NCBI RefSeq assembly: GCF_023715585.1
Contig: NZ_JAMBOK010000001.1
Location: 1,302,001 to 1,366,000 of the forward strand
DNA: 64,000 nt
DNA from: Sporosarcina luteola
Lineage (GTDB): Bacteria > Bacillota > Bacilli > Bacillales_A > Planococcaceae
Direction of reading: 5' to 3'
The notes below the pieces were generated by a model. It made no database searches. It was given only the letters and a program-made list of their open reading frames with translations, and was not told the DNA's origin. Within the stretch, counting starts at the first letter, position 1. Each line of letters begins with the position of its first letter. Positions 17,836-28,033 of this stretch are shown here, piece by piece. The position numbers and the translations under genes were made by a program.

Positions 17836-19026
17836 CTACAAAGCTTGCCTTTTCTCCTCTTTTTTCGGCATGTTTTTCCCGTACGTCCCTTTCCGCCATA
17901 GCCATTCGAAAGGTCCCATCCGGAATTTCAACAACCAGAGCTCGGCAAAAATGACTTGGATGGCAAAGATGCCGACAGCAATCATTGTTCCTGTCTCTAT
18001 ATCCACTTTTCCATAAAGTCCGAAGCCATAACCGTAGAAGAGGAGAGTTGCAATGATTGATTGCATCAAGTATGTCGTCAATGACATGCGCCCTGCTTTT
18101 GCAATCGGCCGGAAAATCGTGCGGAAAACAGGCACTCGGCAGAGCAGGAGAATGACAGATGCATAGCCAATCCCCAAAATCGGGCCGCCGATCAGCTGCT
18201 GGGTCAGTGTATTATGATAGGCGAATCCATCCGTATATGGCCAGGATTTAATGAAAACACCTGCCGCAAGAGCGATGAGACCAACGATTGCGATTTTGCC
18301 TTTCAATTCCGCAGCCCGTTCAAACAGCTTCCACTTCGAGAACGCTGCTCCGAGCATAATTAATGGCAGCACCATGAAAATGCCCAGGAAGGAACCCGAC
18401 AAGCCGATGAGGAGCCATTCCGTGATCCGGAAAACGAGTGCTTCGCCGTAAGAACCGTGCGCATACGCCGTTATCGCCAATTCGATCCGCTGGATGTCTA
18501 CGAACCCTTCCATCAACTGGTTCGGATTAAGCTTCTCCAGCAAATAGACGCCGCCAATGAATAGGAAAGTCGGAAGCAGATAGACGATGAGTGCAATCCA
18601 TAGCAGCCATTTCTTCGGTACGCGAACGACCGCGAGCATGATGAAGCCCATGAGCGCATAAGTGAATAAAACATCACCCGACCAGATGAACAGCGCATGA
18701 ATCACTCCGAATCCCATAAGAATACCAAGTCGCCTCGCCATCATCGGCACGTATGACGTACCATTCGCAATCGCTTTTTCGTATTGCATATTCAATCCAT
18801 ACCCGAATAGCATCGCGAAAATCGGATAAAAACTTGCTTCTATAAAAATATTGATCAATTTATAAGATGCCACGTCACTTGGCGTACTGAAATACGAATG
18901 GGCATCGATATAAAAATAAGGTGAATGGAAAGTGAGCATATTCACGATGAATATGCCGAGGAGCGCAAAGCCCCTCAAGATATCCAACGCTTCAATACGG
19001 TTTCCAATCGTTGGTGTTACATTCAA
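17836..19026 (-). CDS. DUF418 family membrane protein
   Basis: 396 residues, mostly membrane helices (about nine to ten). It opens with RIEALDILRGFALLGIFIVNML, the conserved start of DUF418/YeiB proteins, and has FAMLFGYGLNMQYEKA and the C-terminal DUF418 block ending GPFEWLWRKGTYG. The fold is related to acyltransferase-type membrane proteins; the substrate is unknown. It begins with TTG, seven bases after AGGAGG, and the TTGA overlaps the addA stop, so it is translationally coupled to the addBA operon. Nothing in the sequence explains why a DUF418 protein is coupled to AddAB. Confidence 0.82.
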   Translation of the reverse strand: MNVTPTIGNRIEALDILRGFALLGIFIVNMLTFHSPYFYIDAHSYFSTPSDVASYKLINIFIEASFYPIFAMLFGYGLNMQYEKAIANGTSYVPMMARRLGILMGFGVIHALFIWSGDVLFTYALMGFIMLAVVRVPKKWLLWIALIVYLLPTFLFIGGVYLLEKLNPNQLMEGFVDIQRIELAITAYAHGSYGEALVFRITEWLLIGLSGSFLGIFMVLPLIMLGAAFSKWKLFERAAELKGKIAIVGLIALAAGVFIKSWPYTDGFAYHNTLTQQLIGGPILGIGYASVILLLCRVPVFRTIFRPIAKAGRMSLTTYLMQSIIATLLFYGYGFGLYGKVDIETGTMIAVGIFAIQVIFAELWLLKFRMGPFEWLWRKGTYGKNMPKKEEKRQAL

Positions 19027-22000
19027 ACTGATTCCTCCTGAACATGCATAATCCTCGCCCCGTCGAACAAATAGAGGACCATTTCTTTTATTTTGATTCC
19101 CGCAATCGATTCGACCGCTTTTTTATAAAGGCTTAATTGGATGCCGTACCGCTTTTGCATTTCGGCCTCCATCTCATCTTCGGACCGGAATCTCCCGCGG
19201 ATTTTGTCTGTCTTATAATCAAGCAGCACCCATCCATCTTTTTCTTCGAACAGACAGTCCGCGATTCCTTGCAGAATCTGGTGATCGCCGTCATGTGCGT
19301 CGAATGCATACGTGAACGGCACTTCCTTGAGCATCCTTGGAGATCCGGACATCCTCTTGTAAAGCGGCGTCTCGAAAAATTGGACGACCGCCTTCACATC
19401 GACTGCATTTGCTTCTTCCGCCGTCAATAATTGGTGCGCCGTCAATTCAGTGACAAGCCGATCCACGTCTTGTACGGTCTGCTTCTTCGACAGATCGATA
19501 TGCTGCATGATTGTATGCATCGCGGTACCGATTTCCGCCCGCGACAGCGCACGTGACTGCATGAATGCAGGGCGGTCATGCAAATAAGGAGTGCTCACTT
19601 CATCATCCTTTGTTGTGAAGAAGTCGTCGAAGTCCGGTTCCATTTCGAGCAGCGCCACCCTTTTCAGGTCGCTCACCGTCTGCTTGGAGCGCTTTTCAAC
19701 GGAAGCCATGAACGGATAGACATAGTCAAATCTCCGTTTCACCTCATCGGACCAATCCGCGTCGATGACAGTTTCGGTTGTTGTCGGCACAGTTCTATCG
19801 ACAGTTTCTTCCTCCTGTTCCTCCGTCATCAGGAATGACGAGACTGGATACGCCGCAATTTCCCATTTAGAAGGATTATCAACCGGATGGCCTCCATACA
19901 TGAAACCGAATTTCTCGAAATCCGGATGGCGTGCGATTGCTGGCCCGATCCAATCTAAATAACCGTTTGCACGCGATCGTGTATATTCCGGGAGCATTTC
20001 ACCCGCCTCGATCAGCTGCGCGTCTTGCCAGCTGCCGATCGCCTTTTCAATATCCTTGACGGTGGCAATTAATTCAAGATGCTCTTTCGCCCTTGTCATC
20101 GCTACATACAGCACGCGCATTTCCTCCGCCCGCATTTCGAGTTCCTTCTTCTCTTTCATCGCTAGAAACGGGAGGGACGTGTATGTAATGCGCAGTTCAG
20201 GGTCGATTGCCTTCACCGCCAGACCGAAATGCTGGTCGAATAAATAAGGTTCATTGAAGTCCATCTTATTAAACTGCCTGCCCGCCCCCGCGACGAACAC
20301 GTACGGGAATTCGAGCCCTTTCGATGAGTGGATCGTCATAATCCGGACAACATCCTCCGTTTCGCTGACGAAACGGGCAGCACCGAGATCGTCTCCGCGC
20401 TTCTGCATCCGATCGATGAACCGAAGGAAACGGAAAAGCCCGCGGAAAGACGTCTTTTCATAATCAATGGCACGGTCATGCAGCGCGCGTAAATTCGCTT
20501 GCCTCTGCTTTCCGTTCGGCATCGCGCCGACCATTTCATAATAATGCGTATCGGCATACACTTGCCAAATGAGTTCTGATAACGATCCGCGCCTAGCAAG
20601 ATTGCGCCAATCCTCGAACATGAGGAAGAACCGTTGCATTTTCATTTGCGTTTCCGCCGCAATCCCCGTCCCGCCTGTCGCCATGAACAGCTTCAGCGCT
20701 TCGTAAAATGGCTTGTTCTTTGCGGCAAGCCGTACTTGCGCCAACTCGTTTTCCGTCATGCCGACGAACGGCGCGCGAAGGACCGATGCGAGCGGAATAT
20801 CCTGATACGGATTGTCAATGACACGGAGCGTGTTGAGCATGATCATCACTTCAATCGCCTCGAAATAGCCGCGCGACAATTCGGCATAGATCGGAATGCC
20901 CGCAAGCTTGAACTCTTCGGCAATTTCCCCCGACCATGTCATCGAGCGCATAAGGATGACGATATCCCGGTATTCGAGCGGCCGCCGTTTATCCGTGAAC
21001 GCATCCGTCACTTCAGCGCCAGAAGCCATCAACTCTTTAATTCTCCGGATCATATACCTCGCTTCCGCCTGCGAGCTTTTCAAACTTTGCCCTGTCAGCT
21101 CTGTCGCTTCATCTTCGATATCCTCTTCGTCAGCTTCATAAATAAGCGTCAATGCTGCCGGCGACTCCTTATCCGGGTAGCGGGCGCCATATTTCAAAGC
21201 GGCGGCTTCATCATATTCGACTTCGCCGACCCGTTCCCCCATCACTTGAGAGAAGATGAAATTTGTTGCGTCAAGCACTTCCCTCCGGCTCCGGAAGTTG
21301 GCGTTCAAATCTATTTTTAGACCGTTTTCCCCATCATCCGACGTAAAACGATTATATTTCCCAAGAAATAATCCTGGCTCCGCCAGTCTGAACCGATAAA
21401 TCGACTGCTTCACATCGCCCACCATGAACAGATTCCCGTCCGACTCGCTGCCGCGCTTCACAAGCTGGATGATCGCCTCTTGCAGAAGATTGACGTCCTG
21501 GTATTCATCGACGAGCACTTCTGCAAATCTGTTCAAATAATCAATTGCAATGTCGGATGGTACGAGTTCCCCGTCCTTCTCCGCAGCAAGAATCTGCAAG
21601 GCAAAATGCTCTAAATCCGAGAAGTCGACAAGGCCGCGGTCCATTTTAACCTCGCCATATCGCTTACCGAATTCAATGACGAGCCCGACAAGCGTATGCA
21701 TCATCGGCGCCATGAGACGGATTTCATCCAATAGACGCTTCGGTGTCCTTGTAAAATACGACTCTTTCAATGAATTGACGATTTTCTTCACGGAATCACG
21801 GAGCGCCTTCGCCCGTTTCGCCAACTCCTCATCGCATGTGTTTTTCCTGATTGTTCCTGCCTTCACCCATGTGAGCGAACCGAAAAAAGCGTACGTCTCT
21901 TCCCAAGTCCCTTCTTCAATCCGCCGCTTCGCCTCCCTGATCCACTGCAGATCAGAATCAGCCGTAGCAGCTAACGGCTCGGGGCCTTCCGGCATCAGGG

Positions 22001-22742
22001 CGATCCGTTTCATATCCTCTGTCAGATGGATCGCTTCCTCGAGCGTGTGGCGGATCGCCGTCTTCAACGGACCGATGAAATCAAGCTCGTCAATTGTCAC
22101 TTCATCATCGAGTTCATATTGCATCGGAATCATCCGGAGCCATCTTTCCGGCGAAGGATGTACCCGCGAATAGTCGTACAGCCTGTCGATGAGCGTCTCG
22201 ATCGACTGGTCGTTCCTGTCCGATGTGAAGCTGTCCGCAAGCCGGTACATCGCTTCCGGATTCTCAGCATTATAAGCATCCTCTAGCACTTCACCGATCG
22301 TATCATCGCGCAGCAATGCCGCTTCGGTGCTATCCGCGATGCGGAACCCCGGATCGATGTCGATCAAGTATGCATATTGGCGGACGACGTTCAGACAGAA
22401 GGAGTGCAATGTGGATATTTGCGCTTTATTCAACAGGCTCAGCTGCCTGCGCAAATGGATGGAGTCCGGATTAGCGACAATCGCCTCTTCCAACGCTTCC
22501 GCCATCCGATGGCGCATTTCCGCTGCGGCGGCATTTGTGAACGTGACGACGAGCAATTCATCCACATCTATCGGATTTTGTTCACTCAGCACTTTCTCGA
22601 TCATCCGCGTAATGAGCACTTTCGTCTTCCCGGAGCCTGCCGCAGCTGACACGAGGACGTCTTTCCCCGTTGCCCAAATCGCCTTCCACTGGGCATCCGT
22701 GAATGTCACGTCGGCCGGTTTAACTGGAATGTCCATCTTCAT
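19023..22742 (-). CDS. addA: ATP-dependent helicase/nuclease subunit A (AddA)
   Basis: 1239 residues, the usual AddA length. Superfamily 1A helicase motifs: Walker A SAAAGSGKT (residues 32-40), FTNAAAAEMRHR, Walker B DEYQDVN, MVGDVKQSIYRFR and MTIHSSKGLEFPYVF. The C-terminal RecB-type nuclease carries GIADCLF and LLDYKTDK with catalytic Asp and Lys. With AddB it resects double-strand ends and responds to Chi for RecA loading. GGAAGG precedes the ATG by six bases. The 5' end overlaps addB by 23 bp and the 3' end overlaps the DUF418 start, so the three genes form one operon. Confidence 0.95.
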   Translation of the reverse strand: MKMDIPVKPADVTFTDAQWKAIWATGKDVLVSAAAGSGKTKVLITRMIEKVLSEQNPIDVDELLVVTFTNAAAAEMRHRMAEALEEAIVANPDSIHLRRQLSLLNKAQISTLHSFCLNVVRQYAYLIDIDPGFRIADSTEAALLRDDTIGEVLEDAYNAENPEAMYRLADSFTSDRNDQSIETLIDRLYDYSRVHPSPERWLRMIPMQYELDDEVTIDELDFIGPLKTAIRHTLEEAIHLTEDMKRIALMPEGPEPLAATADSDLQWIREAKRRIEEGTWEETYAFFGSLTWVKAGTIRKNTCDEELAKRAKALRDSVKKIVNSLKESYFTRTPKRLLDEIRLMAPMMHTLVGLVIEFGKRYGEVKMDRGLVDFSDLEHFALQILAAEKDGELVPSDIAIDYLNRFAEVLVDEYQDVNLLQEAIIQLVKRGSESDGNLFMVGDVKQSIYRFRLAEPGLFLGKYNRFTSDDGENGLKIDLNANFRSRREVLDATNFIFSQVMGERVGEVEYDEAAALKYGARYPDKESPAALTLIYEADEEDIEDEATELTGQSLKSSQAEARYMIRRIKELMASGAEVTDAFTDKRRPLEYRDIVILMRSMTWSGEIAEEFKLAGIPIYAELSRGYFEAIEVMIMLNTLRVIDNPYQDIPLASVLRAPFVGMTENELAQVRLAAKNKPFYEALKLFMATGGTGIAAETQMKMQRFFLMFEDWRNLARRGSLSELIWQVYADTHYYEMVGAMPNGKQRQANLRALHDRAIDYEKTSFRGLFRFLRFIDRMQKRGDDLGAARFVSETEDVVRIMTIHSSKGLEFPYVFVAGAGRQFNKMDFNEPYLFDQHFGLAVKAIDPELRITYTSLPFLAMKEKKELEMRAEEMRVLYVAMTRAKEHLELIATVKDIEKAIGSWQDAQLIEAGEMLPEYTRSRANGYLDWIGPAIARHPDFEKFGFMYGGHPVDNPSKWEIAAYPVSSFLMTEEQEEETVDRTVPTTTETVIDADWSDEVKRRFDYVYPFMASVEKRSKQTVSDLKRVALLEMEPDFDDFFTTKDDEVSTPYLHDRPAFMQSRALSRAEIGTAMHTIMQHIDLSKKQTVQDVDRLVTELTAHQLLTAEEANAVDVKAVVQFFETPLYKRMSGSPRMLKEVPFTYAFDAHDGDHQILQGIADCLFEEKDGWVLLDYKTDKIRGRFRSEDEMEAEMQKRYGIQLSLYKKAVESIAGIKIKEMVLYLFDGARIMHVQEESV

Positions 22743-25700
22743 TCACATCCTTCCGCATCTTCTCTAGCGATTCTTCCGGGTTCAAGCTGTCATAATGCCT
22801 GTACTTCTGCTCGGGGTTCGTCGGATCGAATTGGCACACCGAACGGTATGAGCAATATTGGCAAGGCATCTTATCCTTCAACCGGTATGGATACACGCGG
22901 GCATCCCCTGCAAGCATCCCGTCCCCAGCTTGTTGGTGGCGTCGCCTTACAAACTTGCGGACGATTTGCAGGTCATCCGTCGACAGTACTTTCGACGCTT
23001 TCGTAAACGTCCCGTCCGTCTTCAATGCGGCTGGGATGACTGTCGACGACTTGCCGAGCTGTGCGTCCATCCCCATGACGACTTCGGGGTCATCCAGCAA
23101 ATAGCCCCTCATCTTATACGACTTCAAAATCTCTTCTTCAATTAAATCCTCTGACATCTCAAGCTCCGTACGGATCATCGGGTTATGGACATGCAAGTAG
23201 AGCACGCCCGCCGGATCCGCCTTGAAGCCGATCCACTCCTCCGCATGCTCGACGGCGACATCGAGATACGTCAACATCTGCAAGGAGATGCCGTAATAGA
23301 CGTCCGTCAAGTCAAGCTGCTTCGAGGATGACTTGTAATCGACAATCCGCACATAATTCTTTCCGTCGATTTCCGTCGCATCGACCCGGTCGATCCGGCC
23401 GCGCAAATTCATTTGATTGCCGCGGCGAAGCGGAATTTCAAGAGGCGGCAATTGCTCCCCCGGACCGAACGCCGCTTCGATTGCAATCGGGCGGAACATG
23501 CTCTTTGTCGACTGTTTGCCGAGTGCAAAAATCGTCCGCATCACAATATGCGTCAATTTCCTGCGGATATAATGATAACGGCTTGTCGACAACAGGATGC
23601 GGTTAAAGAACATCGGCGTTATATGCTCCATTGCGTCCCTCGCCAATTGCCAGCATTGCTCCTTCGACAGCTCCGTCCATGATCTGCCCGTCCGGTTCAT
23701 TTCATCTGAAACCCATTTCAGCGCCGCGTGGAATAAATCCCCGATTGACGGTGCTTCAAGCGTGAATTCCATCCGCTCCTGCAAACCGAGTCCATAGGAA
23801 GCGAAATGCTGGAACGGGCAACTGTAATACGATTCAATCCTGGAAACACTCGACACGAAATTCTTTCCATACAAGCCTTCTGTAATAGCCGGCGCAAGTC
23901 GCTCCGTTTCATTGCGGTCATGCATGGGCTTCGTAATGTAGTGCAGGACGGACGACCATAAAGGATCATCCTCGTAATAAGAGAGCACCGCCCGCCATTC
24001 AGCTGCAAGCTCGCCGGTCTGCTCCGCTTCCTTCACTTTCATCGATACGTACGGCAGCGCAGTACGAGGGTGGAGGATATAATCGGCCTGCTCTTCGTCA
24101 TTCAGCAATTCAGAGGGATCCGTCACTGCCAACTGCAGCGCAATCCCCGGCAGTACCTGCTGGATGCGTGTAATGTAGAGCGAAGGCAGCAATGATTTCC
24201 CTTCTTCATCCGCGATCGGATAGGAAATGAAGAGCTTGTCCCTCGACGACGTGAACGCCCGGTAGGCCATATACGATTCATCCATGAGCTTCATTTTTGA
24301 GGATGGAGCAAGCTCGATGCCGTTCATCGCGAACCATTCCCGGTCCGAGTCCGACAACAGCCCTTCCGAGTCGATCCGTTGGGGCAGAACGCCATCATTG
24401 ACGCCGATGACGAAGCCCACATCGATTTCCATGAGGCTCGCAAGCTCGATCGTCGTAACCGTCACTTGGTCGAGCGAAGGCGGAATACGCGTAAATTCGA
24501 GCGTATCGAACCCTTCATCCAAAATCCGCGCCGCTTCCTTCAACTCCATCTTCTTGTCCCCGAACATGAGGACAAACTGGTCAAGGACATTGATCCACGA
24601 ATCCCAGGCCTGTTCATGCTCCGTCGCATTCAGCAGGCGTCCCGCACGCTCTTCCTCCGCGCGCAAATCGATGATCTTATCGAATACTTGCAGTGATTCC
24701 ATGAATAAAAACAGCGCTTCCGCGACATCGCGGCCATTTTTCGAACGCTTCAGCCTGCCTTCCAATTGTGCAAGCGGCTCCCTGATCAGATCCCGGATCA
24801 GATGCAACTCCCGCTCCAGCGCAAGTTCCTCGTCGGTCTGGACTGTCGTGTGCAATTCCAGCCCGCGATACCGCTTCACTTTCCAGCGTGCTTCATCGAA
24901 CCATCGATTGCCGTAGAGTCCATTCGCAAGCACATAGTTTTCAAGACGGTCCGCCCGCTCACGCCACAGGAGCTTATCTTCCCGATGCGGAAAGAACAGA
25001 TCCGTCTTCACCGCACGGAATACCGATTCATACGTCCAGCCCGATGTAACCGCTTCGAGGACGGACCTTGAAAATTCGATTAGCGGGTGATGAAGCATCG
25101 GCTTTTTCCGGCTGATGAATACCGGTATATCGTATTGTGAAAATATCGTTTCAATAAGTTCATCATATTTGTCAGGCTGCCGGTACAAAATTGAAATCTC
25201 CTTATACCGTCCGCCTTTCATAACGAGTTCCCGGATTTTCCTCGCCACCGCATGGATTTCAGCCCGCCGGTCCGTCGCCTCGATTAAAGAGACCGCCCCA
25301 ACGGAAGCCCTTTCTTTCGGCGGATATTTTTCGAACTCGTTTTCGAAATGGCGAAGCTCATCATTATTGAATCGGAGAGGCTGCTCCATATGAATCCCTT
25401 CTTCGATGTCGACCGATTCATTGCGAGCAATCTCCTGGAGCTTCATCGATGTACGGACAGGATTGAAGAACAGCTCGTGATCCGCATGTCCCGACAAATC
25501 GGACTCCATCGGCAAAACGACAGTCAGACGTGCCCCATGCTTCATCAGTTCCGTTATGATTTCATACTCCCTTGCCGTGAAACTCTCGAATCCATCTATA
25601 TAAATTTCTGCGCCTTTTATAAGTTCCGAGTGTTTAATCTGGGACGCCAACAATGCTAAATGCCCTTCGCTATCGACATAGGACGTGCCAAGCCGTTCCT

Positions 25701-26211
25701 CGATTTTCGATACGAGCAAGGAAAGGTCGCTCACCTTGTCCTGCAACGTGCGCGGGGCTTCGGCAATCGCCAGCTGCTGGCGGAATTCGGCCAACGTTTC
25801 CCGGTCAAGGCAATAGCGGCTGAATTCCTTCATGAGATCGCCGATTCTTTCCGTGAAGCCTCTCTTATTCGCAGCCTGCTTGAACAGCTTCAGCTCTTCC
25901 CGGTTCTCCTCCAATACGCTCCGGACGAGCATCCTGTAGCCGAACCCGTCGACTTCCTTCCGCGTAATGCCGCCAGTCTCCTGCAGCACACGCCACGCAA
26001 GCCGCTTGAACGTCGATACTTGCGCGCGAATCAAGCCATTCAAGCCGAAGTTCACCGACAAGCTCAGCTCCATGGAATACGACATCTGATCCGGCACGAT
26101 TAGGATGACTGCCGGTCCGAGCGGATCCCGTTGAAGCTCCGCCGCAATCTCCCGCTCGATAACCGTCGTCTTCCCCGTCCCGGCTCGTCCGGTCACAAAC
26201 CGCAATGTCAT
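22720..26211 (-). CDS. addB: ATP-dependent helicase/nuclease subunit B (AddB)
   Basis: 1163 residues. The N-terminus has a Walker A, GRAGTGKTT (residues 8-16). The middle is the degenerate helicase of AddB, which binds Chi. The C-terminal nuclease has RIVDYKSSSK. The four Cys of the Fe-S staple are present: one in YYSCPFQHFASYGLG and three in CQYCSYRSVC (C-x2-C-x5-C) near the C-terminus, matching the order in B. subtilis AddB. AddB is translated first and addA overlaps its end. Upstream lies a 324-bp gap with phased array 2; I could not place the promoter. Confidence 0.95.
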   Translation of the reverse strand: MTLRFVTGRAGTGKTTVIEREIAAELQRDPLGPAVILIVPDQMSYSMELSLSVNFGLNGLIRAQVSTFKRLAWRVLQETGGITRKEVDGFGYRMLVRSVLEENREELKLFKQAANKRGFTERIGDLMKEFSRYCLDRETLAEFRQQLAIAEAPRTLQDKVSDLSLLVSKIEERLGTSYVDSEGHLALLASQIKHSELIKGAEIYIDGFESFTAREYEIITELMKHGARLTVVLPMESDLSGHADHELFFNPVRTSMKLQEIARNESVDIEEGIHMEQPLRFNNDELRHFENEFEKYPPKERASVGAVSLIEATDRRAEIHAVARKIRELVMKGGRYKEISILYRQPDKYDELIETIFSQYDIPVFISRKKPMLHHPLIEFSRSVLEAVTSGWTYESVFRAVKTDLFFPHREDKLLWRERADRLENYVLANGLYGNRWFDEARWKVKRYRGLELHTTVQTDEELALERELHLIRDLIREPLAQLEGRLKRSKNGRDVAEALFLFMESLQVFDKIIDLRAEEERAGRLLNATEHEQAWDSWINVLDQFVLMFGDKKMELKEAARILDEGFDTLEFTRIPPSLDQVTVTTIELASLMEIDVGFVIGVNDGVLPQRIDSEGLLSDSDREWFAMNGIELAPSSKMKLMDESYMAYRAFTSSRDKLFISYPIADEEGKSLLPSLYITRIQQVLPGIALQLAVTDPSELLNDEEQADYILHPRTALPYVSMKVKEAEQTGELAAEWRAVLSYYEDDPLWSSVLHYITKPMHDRNETERLAPAITEGLYGKNFVSSVSRIESYYSCPFQHFASYGLGLQERMEFTLEAPSIGDLFHAALKWVSDEMNRTGRSWTELSKEQCWQLARDAMEHITPMFFNRILLSTSRYHYIRRKLTHIVMRTIFALGKQSTKSMFRPIAIEAAFGPGEQLPPLEIPLRRGNQMNLRGRIDRVDATEIDGKNYVRIVDYKSSSKQLDLTDVYYGISLQMLTYLDVAVEHAEEWIGFKADPAGVLYLHVHNPMIRTELEMSEDLIEEEILKSYKMRGYLLDDPEVVMGMDAQLGKSSTVIPAALKTDGTFTKASKVLSTDDLQIVRKFVRRRHQQAGDGMLAGDARVYPYRLKDKMPCQYCSYRSVCQFDPTNPEQKYRHYDSLNPEESLEKMRKDVNEDGHSS

Positions 26212-26380
26212 GGCGTTCTCCTCCTTTCTTCAAATAAAAAAACTGTCTTCCTTCCTTTCATTGTACCGAAAGATAAGGAGGACAGGAACTATTAACATAG
26301 TAGTGCCATTGATTTGTAAAATGCATCCAGCGCGACTAGTAATATGCGAAACTAGATTACCTCCCGCGGTTCATGAATCA

Positions 26381-26533
26381 TGCATGAACGTTCGAAAAAC
26401 GCATAAATCGGTATACTCACGCATAACAAGCTCGAAAAGCTCATAAATCCTTTTATTCACGCATAATACGCTAGCATCGCGCATAAATCTGATTTCTCAC
26501 GCATAAACAAAGAGATTCCCGTATAAACCGCTC
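26381..26533. repeat. Phased motif array 2 (CGCATAA, exact 20-bp steps)
   Basis: CGCATAA or a single-base variant (CTCATAA, CGTATAA) starts at 26400, 26420, 26440, 26460, 26480, 26500 and 26520, an exact 20-bp period; a degenerate TGCATGA precedes at 26381. Intervening bases alternate: units at 26400, 26440 and 26480 read CATAAATC..T.TCA, while those at 26420 and 26460 read CATAA..A.GCT. This makes a 40-bp dimer as in array 1. It ends at the yhjE stop codon. The rest of the gap (26212-26380) shows nothing clear. Confidence 0.88.
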
Positions 26534-26535
26534 AA

Positions 26536-27159
26536 TCAATCTTCCTCTTCTTCTTTGAAAATTGTGCTGGACTCCTCTTCCACTTTCCGATCCAGCCGCT
26601 TCTCAAGCCACTTGCCGACCGCCCAGAGAAGAACGATGATCCCAACGACGATCCCCGTCCGCAATGGCTGCGTCAACAATGCCTTCAAATCATACCCGAT
26701 GAAGCTGATCGTGAAAATCATCACAAATTTTCCAGCCATCAAAATCATCAAATAGCTTTTCTTCTTCATATTCGACAAGCCCGCCACGAGATTCACCAAA
26801 GCGGAAGGCGTAAACGGAAAACAGATGAGCAAAAACAGCGGCGCAAACCCGTTCCGCTCAACCCAGCCGATCAGCTGCTGCACACGCTTATGCCTCGTCA
26901 AAAAACGCAAGAAACGGCTGCGTCCGTATTTTCTTATAATCAAAAACACCACATACGAACCTGCAACAGTACCCGCCCACGACAGAATGAATCCGAACCA
27001 GAGCCCATATGCGCCTGCATTCGCAAAGACGAACACAAACAGCGGTAAAAAAGGCAAAAACGACTCTATGAAAGGCAGCAGCAGACCGATAAACGGCCCT
27101 AACGCCTTATAATGCCCTGACAACTCAATGATTTTATCTACATCCATCCATTCATTCAT
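26536..27159 (-). CDS. yhjE: VTT domain (TVP38/TMEM64-family) membrane protein, YhjE-like
   Basis: About 207 residues. The SNARE-associated/VTT core spans residues 30-150, with the family pattern FANAGAYGLWFGFILSWAGTV, RKYGRSRFLRFL and CFPFTPSALVNLVAGLSNM (the F..P..P..N.AG motif). About five hydrophobic segments are present, and the C-terminus is strongly acidic (EEESSTIFKEEEED). VTT proteins include DedA and lipid scramblases; the exact role is unknown. The ATG at 27159 follows GAGGGTG by six bases. It is divergent from azlC. The name follows B. subtilis resemblance. Confidence 0.75.
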   Translation of the reverse strand: MNEWMDVDKIIELSGHYKALGPFIGLLLPFIESFLPFLPLFVFVFANAGAYGLWFGFILSWAGTVAGSYVVFLIIRKYGRSRFLRFLTRHKRVQQLIGWVERNGFAPLFLLICFPFTPSALVNLVAGLSNMKKKSYLMILMAGKFVMIFTISFIGYDLKALLTQPLRTGIVVGIIVLLWAVGKWLEKRLDRKVEEESSTIFKEEEED

Positions 27160-27310
27160 ACGCAACACCCTCGCCTATCAACAATCGACCTATCCTGTAC
27201 TTACTATCCTTTATACTCTCGAATATTCCCTTTTCCCTTATAGAATAACACCAAAACGTCAAAATATAGTATAATTTCAATCATACATACAAGAAAGACG
27301 TGACAGCTAA

Positions 27311-28033
27311 ATGAAAAATCAATTCATTGCCGGCCTGAAAGCGGGTCTCAGCATCGCCATCGGCTACTTCCCGATCGCGCTGACTTTCGGGCTGCTTGCC
27401 AAAACGACAGGCCTCTCACTCATGGAGGCAACCGCCATGAGCATCTTCGTCTACGCCGGAGCAGCCCAATACATATCGCTCAATCTGATTTCATTCGGAG
27501 TCGACCCGGTCACGATCGTCATCAACACATTCATCGTCAACATCCGGCACTTTCTAATGACGGCATCGCTGAATGAAAAGATGCACCGCGCACCTAAATG
27601 GGTGAAAGCGATCTACTCATTCGGCATAACAGACGAATCGTTCTCTGTCCTGGCAACAGGTAAAGAAGAAAAAATACCGACTGCCTACGCATTCGGAGTG
27701 ACAATCATCGCATACGGCAGCTGGGTCATCTTCACAGCTGCCGGCCACGTCGTTGGCGCCAATCTGCCCGAGTTCCTGCAAGTCGCCATGTCGATCGCCC
27801 TGTACGCCATGTTCATCGGCCTCCTCGTGCCGGCCATGAAAGGGAACCGCAAAGTCGTCATGCTCGCAGCACTCGCCGCAGTCATCCACTGCATCATCTA
27901 TATCGGCGAACTGCTTTCGACCGGCTGGGCGATCCTCGTCTCGACGCTCGGATCAGCGATTCTCATCGAAATCATCTATGCACGGCGCAGCAAAAATGCA
28001 ACCGTCATGTTCAAGGAAAAGGAGGAATCATAA
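27311..28033 (+). CDS. azlC: AzlC family branched-chain amino acid exporter subunit
   Basis: 240 residues with about seven to eight helices. AIGYFPIALTFGLLAK, FVYAGAAQYISLNL and NIRHFLMTASL are AzlC hallmarks. With the small AzlD partner it exports branched-chain amino acids and analogues such as azaleucine. It is followed by azlD with a stop-start overlap (TAATG), so the pair is translationally coupled. The ribosome-binding site is weak (GAAAGACGTGA), and a TATAAT lies about 35 bp upstream. Confidence 0.9.
   Translation: MKNQFIAGLKAGLSIAIGYFPIALTFGLLAKTTGLSLMEATAMSIFVYAGAAQYISLNLISFGVDPVTIVINTFIVNIRHFLMTASLNEKMHRAPKWVKAIYSFGITDESFSVLATGKEEKIPTAYAFGVTIIAYGSWVIFTAAGHVVGANLPEFLQVAMSIALYAMFIGLLVPAMKGNRKVVMLAALAAVIHCIIYIGELLSTGWAILVSTLGSAILIEIIYARRSKNATVMFKEKEES

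Noticed and set aside
20634..21320. Long open frames antisense to addA and addB (up to about 230 codons)
   Set aside because: Their codons mirror the sense genes, no start signals are present, and AddA/AddB motifs prove the sense frames.
26381..26533. CRISPR array
   Set aside because: The repeated unit is only 5-9 bases with 20-21 bp steps and no cas genes; CRISPR repeats are longer and nearly identical. The same holds for arrays at 8615 and 37152.
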